Of a stretch of DNA of 64,000 bases, positions 7,150-13,516 are shown piece by piece. The stretch spans positions 124,001 to 188,000 of the forward strand of contig CAWICV010000012.1 in the NCBI GenBank assembly GCA_963834705.1. Reading direction: 5' to 3'. Each line of letters opens with the position of its first letter. Positions within the stretch are counted from its first letter, which is position 1. Source of the DNA: RYN-230 sp963834705 (GTDB lineage Bacteria; Actinomycetota; Actinomycetes; Streptosporangiales; Streptosporangiaceae). The translations under genes were made by a program, and so were the position numbers. Below the pieces are notes generated by a model. That model made no database searches, had not been told where the DNA came from, and was given only the letters and a program-made list of their open reading frames with translations.

Positions 7150-8697
7150 CTAGCCGAGCCCAGCCAGCGACCGGAGATGCGCCTCGACACCAACCCCGTA
7201 GTTGGTAGGCGTCCCGGTGTAGTCGCTGACGAGTCCCGGGCCCGAAGAGCAGTTGAAGTCGGCGTTCCAGGCCCAGGCCAGGTAGCTGATGCCTTCGCTG
7301 TCCATCCAGTTCATCAGCGGCGTGACGTAGCCGTCGGCGCAGTCGTTCTCGCCGATCTCGCCCGCCACGACCGGGACCTGCGCGGCCACCGGGGCCACCT
7401 CGCTGGTCCAGCAGGACTGGCTGGAACAGGTGTTGAAGTTGTACGAGTGCCAGGACGCGACCAGGTTGTGGTCCGGGTCGGTCGGCTCGTAGGTCAGCCA
7501 GTCGGTGAGGTCGTTCGAATACTCCTCGCCGCCTAGCATCAGCACGTTGCCCGCGCCGGTGGAGCGGACCGCGTTGACCATGCTCTGCATGCCGGCCACC
7601 TGGTAGCCGATGCCGGTGCAGGTGCCGCCATTTAGCCAGCACTGCCAGCCGGTGGTGGTGTCCCCGGTGGCCCGGGACGCATACGGCTCGTTGAACAGGT
7701 CGAAGATCACCGCGTTGTTGCCCTTGAACGTGTTCGCCACCGACGTCCAGAACGGGATCGCCTCGGCGCTGTCCGGCATCGGCTTCTGGCAGGTTGCCTC
7801 GGCCGACGAGCAGCCGGAGGAGTTGCCGGTGTACAGCCCGTCGGTCCAGTGCAGGTCCAGGATGGCCACCATGCCGTTCGCGTTGAGCAGGCTGACGTAG
7901 GCCTTGATCGCGTTAATGTAGTTGCTGCCCGCGTAGGCCGAGTTGACGTAGGACTCCGCGTTCCAGCACGCCTCGTTCAGCGGGACACGCACCGCGTTGA
8001 CGCCCCAGTTCTTCATCGCGGTGATCGACGCCTGGTCATTGGGGCCATCGAAGATCCCGTTGCCCTGCACGCACGCGTACTCGGTACCCGACCGGTCCAC
8101 CCCGTGCAGCACGACCGCCTGCCCGCTCGCGTTGGCCAGCTTGTTGCCGGACACGTGCAGCTGTGGCGCGGGCCCGCCGGTGGCCGTCGAGGTCGGCGTC
8201 GGGGTGGGCGTCGGCGAGGACGTGGGGCTGGTGGACGGACTGGGGGTGGGTGAGGAGGTGGCGCCGCTGCCGTTGCAGGTGGTGCCGTTGATGGCGAAGG
8301 TGGTGGGTGCGGTGTTGGTGCCGCTGTAGGAGAAGTTGGCGCCGATCTGGGTGGCGGCGCCGGTGGCCAGGGATCCGTTCCAGCTCGCGTTGGTCACGGT
8401 GACGGTGTGGCCGGATTGGGTCCAGTTCCCGGACCAGCCCTGGGTGAGCTGCTGGTTGCCGGTGTAGGAGTAGGTCAGTGTCCAGGCGGTGAGCGCCGGG
8501 CCCTCGTTGGTGATGGTGATCGAGGCGGTGAAGCCGGTGCTCCAGCTGTTGGCCGAGTACGCGACCTGGCACGAGGTGGCCGCGCCAGCTGGGGCCGAAC
8601 TGGCCACCACCAGCGTGCCCCCAACCAGGGCCCCGGCGGCCAGCCCGCATGCCAGGTAACGCATGCGTCTGGCCAATCGGATCGCGTCGAGTCTCAC
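7150..8697 (-). CDS. Secreted cellulase, N-terminal CBM2 - linker - GH5
   Basis: 515 aa in the reverse module order of the neighbouring cellulase. Signal peptide about 1-40 (ending near SSAPAGAATS), CBM2 about 42-142 (CQVAYSANSWSTGF ... INGTTCNGS), a Ser/Thr/Pro linker (about 143-175), then a GH5 domain with LHVSGNKLANASGQAVVL at its start, the acid/base glutamate in FDLFNEPY and the likely nucleophile in VVAGEIGEND. The predicted role is extracellular beta-1,4-glucan hydrolysis. GTG 8697 is chosen as start because AGGAGGT lies 7 bases upstream; frame open to 8751 has no such site. Shared substrates and CBM2 suggest coordinated action with the GH5 gene at 4915-6573. Confidence 0.92.
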   Translation of the reverse strand: MRLDAIRLARRMRYLACGLAAGALVGGTLVVASSAPAGAATSCQVAYSANSWSTGFTASITITNEGPALTAWTLTYSYTGNQQLTQGWSGNWTQSGHTVTVTNASWNGSLATGAATQIGANFSYSGTNTAPTTFAINGTTCNGSGATSSPTPSPSTSPTSSPTPTPTPTSTATGGPAPQLHVSGNKLANASGQAVVLHGVDRSGTEYACVQGNGIFDGPNDQASITAMKNWGVNAVRVPLNEACWNAESYVNSAYAGSNYINAIKAYVSLLNANGMVAILDLHWTDGLYTGNSSGCSSAEATCQKPMPDSAEAIPFWTSVANTFKGNNAVIFDLFNEPYASRATGDTTTGWQCWLNGGTCTGIGYQVAGMQSMVNAVRSTGAGNVLMLGGEEYSNDLTDWLTYEPTDPDHNLVASWHSYNFNTCSSQSCWTSEVAPVAAQVPVVAGEIGENDCADGYVTPLMNWMDSEGISYLAWAWNADFNCSSGPGLVSDYTGTPTNYGVGVEAHLRSLAGLG

Positions 8698-8886
8698 GAC
8701 ATACACCTCCTGCTGGGTTAACAACTGTGTCGCGTTTTCGCCGGGCCACACAAAGCCGGTATCCGGAATGCCCGGCAGATCCCGGATTGATCGCGGGCAG
8801 TCTGCCAGATACGGCTAGATACTGACTGGCAACACGGCATGCTGACCATAGCGGCCGTATACTAAACCGGTCAAGTAGCCGATTCG

Positions 8887-8913
8887 CGTGAAAATAGACT
8901 GGTTATTTTCACG
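8887..8913. promoter_or_regulatory. Operator-like inverted repeat cgtgaaaata-N7-tattttcacg
   Basis: Perfect 10-bp arms separated by 7 bases, in an AT-rich patch about 190 bases upstream of the cellulase start. Its TGAAA/TTTCA half-sites recur in the palindrome atgaaactttcat at 9594-9606. A LacI-family gene lies about 900 bases away. Binding by that regulator is an inference; the known CebR box of Streptomyces has a different sequence. Confidence 0.5.
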
Positions 8914-9029
8914 ACCGCCGCAGAGTCCGGGTTCGGGAACCCACCACTCAGCCTCGCCCTCGCCCGCCACCACCCCAGCCCGCAGCCCCACCCGCCACCC
9001 AGCCCATCCCTCGAGCGGGCAGGCGACCT

Positions 9030-9091
9030 TTCACGCGGAAGGTGCGCCACGGCGGGCGATATGTCCTTTTCTCGCGCACCATCCGCGTGAA
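9030..9091. repeat. 18-bp inverted repeat, one mismatch, 26-base spacer
   Basis: ttcacgcggaaggtgcgc (9030-9047) pairs with gcgcaccatccgcgtgaa (9074-9091), mismatching at one position. The arms also contain TTCAC/GTGAA elements similar to the 8887-8913 site. It could be a DNA-binding site pair or a transcript hairpin; it does not correspond to a recognised insertion-element end. Confidence 0.5.
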
Positions 9092-9301
9092 GAGTGCACG
9101 GCCGCAGCAGAAAGGGAGCGAGGTGACCGCGCACCCGGGGTGGTGAAAATTTCATGGTGCTGGCTGGCGGCATTTTCCGGGTCTTGACTCGGGGTGATCG
9201 GCGGGCAACTCTCGTCTTCTGATCGAGGAGGCGCGCATGTCCGTGGCGAGGCAATACCGAGCGAAATTAACGGGGCGGCTGGCGGGCGGCCGCCCAGGCA
9301 T

Positions 9302-9411
9302 GCGCTGGGCGCCGAGATCGGCCCGATCGCGGCCTGCTACCGGACCACTCTGCTGCGCGAGGCCGGCCTGCCGACCAGCCCGGCGGTGCTGGCCAAGGAC
9401 TGGGCCGTCTG
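9302..9411 (+). pseudogene. Fragment of an ABC sugar solute-binding protein
   Basis: The frame encodes ALGAEIGPIAACYRTTLL then REAGLPTSPAVLAKDWAV, matching the conserved region of family-1 sugar-binding lipoproteins (typically ...GTDIGPLALCYRTDLFKKAGLPTDR.. ..W). About 36 codons survive of a protein normally near 430 aa; no start, lipobox or C-terminus is present. It abuts an FKBP fragment in another frame. Probably the relic of an oligosaccharide importer belonging to this cellulose locus. Confidence 0.65.
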
Positions 9412-9417
9412 CGTGGC

Positions 9418-9546
9418 CTGCCGGTGGGCAGCCGGGTGCTGCTCATCCTGCCGCCGAAGCTGGGTTACGGACAGGCTGGTAACCAACCTGATGTCGGCGC
9501 GCACGACACGCTGGTCTTCGTGATCGATATCCTGGCCGCGGTCTGA
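9418..9546 (+). pseudogene. C-terminal fragment of an FKBP-type peptidyl-prolyl isomerase
   Basis: 42 codons ending at TGA 9544-9546, reading LPVGSRVLLILPPKLGYGQ then AGN...DTLVFVIDILAAV. This is the hallmark end of FKBP domains (GSRV.l.iPp..GYG ... dTLvFvVDil). The N-terminal two thirds are missing. It is joined, in a different reading frame, to the solute-binding-protein fragment, which points to a deletion or recombination junction near 9411-9418. Confidence 0.75.
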
Positions 9547-9593
9547 TCGCGCCGTTCGCCCGCCCTACGGTAAAGATCGCAGGTAGGGTCACT

Positions 9594-9606
9594 ATGAAAC
9601 TTTCAT
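9594..9606. promoter_or_regulatory. Palindrome atgaaactttcat
   Basis: A perfect 6-1-6 palindrome about 220 bases upstream of the LacI-family start codon. It shares TGAAA/TTTCA half-sites with 8887-8913. Autoregulation by the LacI protein is possible but inferred. Confidence 0.4.
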
Positions 9607-9828
9607 GGCCGTTGTGGCTGTGCTGACTGGGCGTGCACTGTGCCGCGATTGCCGGATTTTGCCCCTTGACAGGGTGGTGAATTTAGCCGGAACATTCAGC
9701 AGAGAGTTTGCATTACCGTAACACTCTCGATACAAAGCCGGTGCGCGACATAGGCACCCACGCCACTTCCGATGGCCTGCCGACGCCTAATTCCGCGCCA
9801 CCGGAAAATGGCTGGCGAGGAGGCTGGC

Positions 9829-10845
9829 GTGCCGGGCGACACCAAATTACGGCCCAAACTCGCTGACGTCGCTCGGCAGGCTGGGGTGTCCCCAGCGACC
9901 GCGTCCCGGGTGCTGACCGGCTCGGCCCGGGTCCGGCCGGAGACGCGGCAGCAGGTCGAGGCGGCCATCGCGCACCTCGGCTACGTACGCAACCGGGCAC
10001 CCCGCGCGTCCGCATCGCGCGGTACCGGGTCGATAGCGTTCATGGTCTGCGAGGACAACGCCCGCGTCTTCTCCGAGCCGTTCTTCCCGCTCATGCTGCG
10101 CAGCGTCAGCCGGGAGCTGTCCGCCCGCGGCATCCAGCTGGTGCTGCTCACCGCGCACTCGCCGCGCGACTACCAGATCGCCTCCCGCTACCTGCGCAGC
10201 GGCCACGTGGACGGCGCCCTGCTGGTCAGCATGCACGGCAAGCGCCCGCTCGACCTGCGCAGCCTGGGCGTTCCGGTGCTGCTGGCGGGCCGCTCGTTCG
10301 GCAACGACGAAGGCATCTCCTACGTTGACGCGGACAACGCGGGCGGGGCCAAGATGGCGGTGGAATACCTGCTGAAGACCGGCCGGACCACGATCGCCAC
10401 GATCGCGGGGCCGCCGGACATGGCCCCCGGAGCGGACCGGCTGGCCGGCTACCGCGCGGCGATGAACGAGGCCGGGCTGACCGACCTCGGCCTGATCGTA
10501 TTCGGCGACTTCGGCCGGGTATCCGCCGAGCACGGCCTGTACCGGCTGCTCGACCGCCGCCCCGGCATCGACGCCGTGTTCGCCGCGTCCGACCTGATGG
10601 CGGCGGGCGTGCTCGGCGCCCTGCGCCGGACCGGCCGCCGGGTGCCGGACGACGTCGCGGTCATCGGCTTCGAGGACTCCCCACTGGCCCAGCACACCGA
10701 CCCGAAGCTGACCACGGTCCGGCAGCCGGTCGAGGCGATGGGCGCCCGGATGGCCGCCGAACTGCTCGCCCTGATCGCCCGGGGCGGTCAGCAGCCCGCG
10801 CACATCATCCTGGACACCGAACTGGTCATCCGCGACTCCGCCTGA
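9829..10845 (+). CDS. LacI-family transcriptional regulator
   Basis: 338 aa. Residues about 8-30 (KLADVARQAGVSPATASRV) are the LacI helix-turn-helix and hinge start; the rest is a periplasmic-binding-protein-like effector domain with the usual VFAASDLMAAGVLGALR and VAVIGFEDSPLA motifs. GTG 9829 is chosen because GAGGAGG lies 5 bases upstream, rather than ATG 9772. Sitting between cellulase genes, it most likely represses them and responds to a cello-oligosaccharide, as CebR/CelR do in other actinobacteria, but the palindrome bound by CebR was not found here. Ligand and targets are inferred from context. Confidence 0.9.
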   Translation: MPGDTKLRPKLADVARQAGVSPATASRVLTGSARVRPETRQQVEAAIAHLGYVRNRAPRASASRGTGSIAFMVCEDNARVFSEPFFPLMLRSVSRELSARGIQLVLLTAHSPRDYQIASRYLRSGHVDGALLVSMHGKRPLDLRSLGVPVLLAGRSFGNDEGISYVDADNAGGAKMAVEYLLKTGRTTIATIAGPPDMAPGADRLAGYRAAMNEAGLTDLGLIVFGDFGRVSAEHGLYRLLDRRPGIDAVFAASDLMAAGVLGALRRTGRRVPDDVAVIGFEDSPLAQHTDPKLTTVRQPVEAMGARMAAELLALIARGGQQPAHIILDTELVIRDSA

Positions 10846-10854
10846 CCGTGGGCC

Positions 10855-10868
10855 CTTATGCATATCAG
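10855..10868. repeat. 14-base AT-rich sequence shared with 54658-54671
   Basis: cttatgcatatcag occurs just after the LacI gene and again between the divergent LysR and aminotransferase genes. Such an A+T-rich 14-mer is unlikely to recur by chance in DNA this GC-rich. Meaning unknown; a shared protein-binding site is possible. Confidence 0.3.
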
Positions 10869-10872
10869 CTCA

Positions 10873-10918
10873 TGATCATGGCTTGAGTGTCGTCCCAGCG
10901 ACACCAAACTCATGATCA
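10873..10918 (+). terminator. Imperfect 20-bp hairpin after the LacI gene
   Basis: Arms 10873-10892 and 10899-10918 match at 16 of 20 positions around a 6-base loop (tcccag), beginning 27 bases after the LacI stop. The outer 8 bp (tgatcatg) and inner 5-6 bp pair perfectly. The position fits a terminator; no T tract follows. Confidence 0.45.
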
Positions 10919-11215
10919 CGACCTTCGGGCGGCGGGTGGCGGCCTGGTTAGGATCCGGGGTGGTGGCGGGGTGGTTTGCATCCGGGGCGGTGGCGGGGGT
11001 GGTGCCGCCCGGACGGGCGGCGGCAGCGGTGCCCGGCGGGTCACCGGCCGCGTGGCGCGGGCTTGGTTACATTTCATGGCCGCGCCGCGGCGTGCCTCAT
11101 CAGCCGGGCATTGGCGTTCTGAACTGGGACTTTCTGGCAGGTAGCCAAGACCCACGGAAGCGCTTCGATGATCTGCCTGGACGGGGGGCGGGCCTGCTCT
11201 TATGAATCTTCTGAC
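10919..11215. other. Decayed-looking spacer before the FnIII-CBM2 fragment
   Basis: Contains a GC-rich repetitive patch (two copies of a ggatccgggg/gcatccgggg + tggtggcgggg-like unit near 10948-11000). An open frame from 10912 gives a hydrophobic start followed by sequence with no recognisable family. Probably part of the region lost or scrambled upstream of the truncated cellulase. Confidence 0.3.
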
Positions 11216-11731
11216 GGCTGCCGTACACATCGGGGCAGCAACGGGGCCAGCACCCTGGTCGGCAATACCTCGACCACCTCGTTGTCGCTGACCGGGCTGA
11301 CCATCGGGGACAGCTACACCTACAACGCGGTCGCGGTGGACAGCCATGGCAACACGTCGCTCCCGTCCCCGCCGGTGACATTCACCGTGCCGCCGCCGGC
11401 CAACAGCAACTGTGCGGTGCATTACGCGGTGACCAGCGGCTGGCCGGGCGGGTTCGGCGCCTCGATCACGATCACCAATATCGGCAGCACCGCGATCAAC
11501 CCGTGGACGTTGACGTTCACGTTCCCGGCGTCCGGGGAAGCGGTCTCGGACGGCTGGGACGGCACCTGGTCGCAGAGTGGCGAGAACGTCACGGTGAACG
11601 CGGCCAGCTGGAACGCGAGCCTGGCCGCGAACGGAGGCTCGGTCACCATCGGCTTCAACGGGACCGACACCGGCCAGGACACGGCGCCCACCGTGCTTCA
11701 GGTGAACGGCACCGACTGCGCCAACGATTAG
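11216..11731 (+). pseudogene. 3' fragment of a secreted enzyme: FnIII - CBM2
   Basis: The readable product has the last strands of a fibronectin type III module (STTSLSLTGLTIGDSYTYNA, then VAVDSHGNTSLPSPPVTFTV) followed by a complete CBM2 (NCAVHYAVTSGWPGGFGA ... LQVNGTDCAND). There is no signal peptide, no catalytic domain and only half of the FnIII module; the frame opens at 11168 in unrelated sequence. FnIII-CBM2 tails are typical of actinobacterial GH6, GH9, GH48 or AA10 enzymes, so the lost N-terminus was probably one of these. Without a secretion signal it is unlikely to function. Confidence 0.75.
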
Positions 11732-11797
11732 CACCCTCTCCGCTGGTTTTCTGCCTAACGCCCGCTGGTGGCCGGTCAGCTAGCTGCGCGCCCGGTG

Positions 11798-13390
11798 TTA
11801 GCTGGCGGCGGCACTGCGGGCCAGGGCGGTGATCTCGTCGTTGAGCACGGTGGCCGTGCTCACCGTGACCGCGCCCTCGCTCACCCGGGTCCACAGTTTC
11901 TCCCGCAGCGTGGTGGCGAGCTGGGCGACCGGCGCGGGCTGGCCCGCGGCCAGCTCGGTCTTGACCGGCTGGATCAGGTTGTCGAAGTCGATCCCGACGT
12001 CCTGCCTGACCTGCCCGGACGCGACGTCCGCGGCGATGGTCCGCCACAGCTGGTTGATCGCGGCCAGCGGCGACAGCGGGATCCGCCTGGCGGTCGGGGT
12101 GGAGGTGGCCAGCACCGGCGCGGTCGATTCGGGGGTGGACAACCCGGAGCCAGCCGGGCTGGCCCCGGCCACCGCCGGATGGCTGGTCGCCGCGGCGGCG
12201 GTGGATGAGGCCGGGCTGGCCGGCCGTGGTCCCGGTGAGGTGGCCAGCAGCACGGCTACCACCGCGGCCGCGGCGAGGCCGACGGTGGCCGCACCGCCCA
12301 CCGTGACCAGCCGCCTCCGCCGGGACCGGGGCCGGGCCCGGCGGCCGCCCGGACGGGTCCCGCGCGGTGCGGCCACGCCGCCGGTGGCCGCAGGTTCGGC
12401 CAGCGGGACGGTGGCCCCTGGCTGGCCCAGGCCGGCCGGAACCGATACCGGGCCGGCGGGGGCCGGGGCGGCGGGGACCGGGCCGGCGGGGACCGGCTGG
12501 TCCCCGGCAGCGGCCCAGGACGGCGCGGCTTGGCCGCCGGACAGCGCCTGCCGGGACATCACCGCGGCGTGCGCGGCGCTGGGCCGTTCCGCCGGGTTCG
12601 GCCCGAGGCAGGCCGCCCACAGCGCGGCCAGGCTGGCCGGCACCATGTCCATGGCCTGGTCGCCGATGGCCGCGCGGTCCGCTGCCGAGGTCGCCGCCCC
12701 GGCCGGCCCGGCCAGGCCGGCCGGGCTGCCCACCTGGCCCGGGGTGAGGCCGCCGGGCCCGATCCCGGCCAGGCAGGCCAGGAACACCACCCCGAGCGCA
12801 TACATGTCGGCGGCCGGGGTGGCCGGGCCGCCCTCGGCGAGTTCCGGCGCGGCGTAGGAGAGCGCGCCGGGCACCCGGTCCTCCTCCGGCCGTGGGCGCA
12901 GCGCCCACAGGCCAAAGTCGGTCACCCGCAGCCCGCCCGGGGCCAGGATGATGTTGGCGGGCACCAGATGCCCGTGCGGGAGGCCGGCCCGGTGCGCGAC
13001 GGCCAGCGCCTCCGCGGTCGCGGCCACCACCCGGAGCGCCTCGCCGGGCGGCAGCGGCCCGGCCCGCAGCCGCTCGCCGAGCGTCGGCCCGGGGATCAGG
13101 TCGCGGACCAGGTAGGGGACGGTGCGGCCAGCCGGCAGTTCCGCCTCACCGAACTCCCGGACCGGGGCGACGGCGGGATCGGAGAGCGGCAGCACGGTGC
13201 GCGCCACCAGCCGGAACCTGGCCTGGGCCACCGTGTCGGCCGCCGGGTACGCGGCCAGCGCTTTGACCGCCACCTCATGGCGCGCCACGGCGTCGGCAGC
13301 CCGCCATACCCCGCCGGGCCCCCCGGCCCCGACCGGCTCGATAAGCCGGAACCGGCCCCCCACGACCGATGCCGCCCGTAACTGATCCAC
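11798..13390 (-). CDS. Membrane Ser/Thr protein kinase-like protein, probable pseudokinase
   Basis: 530 aa starting at GTG 13390. A PknB-like kinase fold occupies about 10-260: Gly-rich loop VGAGGPGGVW, beta-3 lysine HEVAVKAL, DFG in VTDFGLWAL and APE in YAAPEL. The catalytic loop, normally HRDLKPxN, reads HGHLVPANIIL, so the catalytic Asp and the following Lys are missing and phosphotransfer is doubtful. A Pro/Ala linker, one TM helix (about 365-390, after RRRRLVTVGG) and an external alpha-helical tail follow. It is divergent from the STAND regulator (126-base gap), and the two may share control. A degenerate but ATP-binding sensor is the most likely reading. Confidence 0.85.
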   Translation of the reverse strand: MDQLRAASVVGGRFRLIEPVGAGGPGGVWRAADAVARHEVAVKALAAYPAADTVAQARFRLVARTVLPLSDPAVAPVREFGEAELPAGRTVPYLVRDLIPGPTLGERLRAGPLPPGEALRVVAATAEALAVAHRAGLPHGHLVPANIILAPGGLRVTDFGLWALRPRPEEDRVPGALSYAAPELAEGGPATPAADMYALGVVFLACLAGIGPGGLTPGQVGSPAGLAGPAGAATSAADRAAIGDQAMDMVPASLAALWAACLGPNPAERPSAAHAAVMSRQALSGGQAAPSWAAAGDQPVPAGPVPAAPAPAGPVSVPAGLGQPGATVPLAEPAATGGVAAPRGTRPGGRRARPRSRRRRLVTVGGAATVGLAAAAVVAVLLATSPGPRPASPASSTAAAATSHPAVAGASPAGSGLSTPESTAPVLATSTPTARRIPLSPLAAINQLWRTIAADVASGQVRQDVGIDFDNLIQPVKTELAAGQPAPVAQLATTLREKLWTRVSEGAVTVSTATVLNDEITALARSAAAS

Positions 13391-13516
13391 AGCGCAAGTC
13401 TGCCCGAAACCGGCTAGCAGTCGTGGCGTTGGTGGCAAAGGCGCGGGTACAAACCGCACCGGAGACACAGGCAATTGTGAGTCGCCCAGATCGGGCGTGC
13501 GTGCCAGGCTGGGGCG

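Larger units (their letters stand above)
8698..9301. other. Promoter/regulatory spacer upstream of the CBM2-GH5 gene
   Basis: About 600 bases without an intact gene. It holds two clear inverted repeats (8887-8913 and 9030-9091) and a short palindrome-like tgaaaatttca at 9144-9154. Part of it is noticeably richer in A+T (8810-8910) than the surroundings, consistent with a regulated promoter for the cellulase gene transcribed leftwards. Confidence 0.5.

Noticed and set aside
9237..9482. Short open frame with a good GAGGAGG site considered as a gene
   Set aside because: The frame starting at 9237 gives Arg/Ala-rich noise, while other frames contain the recognisable solute-binding and FKBP fragments.
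8698..9828. Classical CebR operator (TGGGAGCGCTCCCA)
   Set aside because: Looked for around the cellulase and LacI genes and not found; other palindromes are reported instead.
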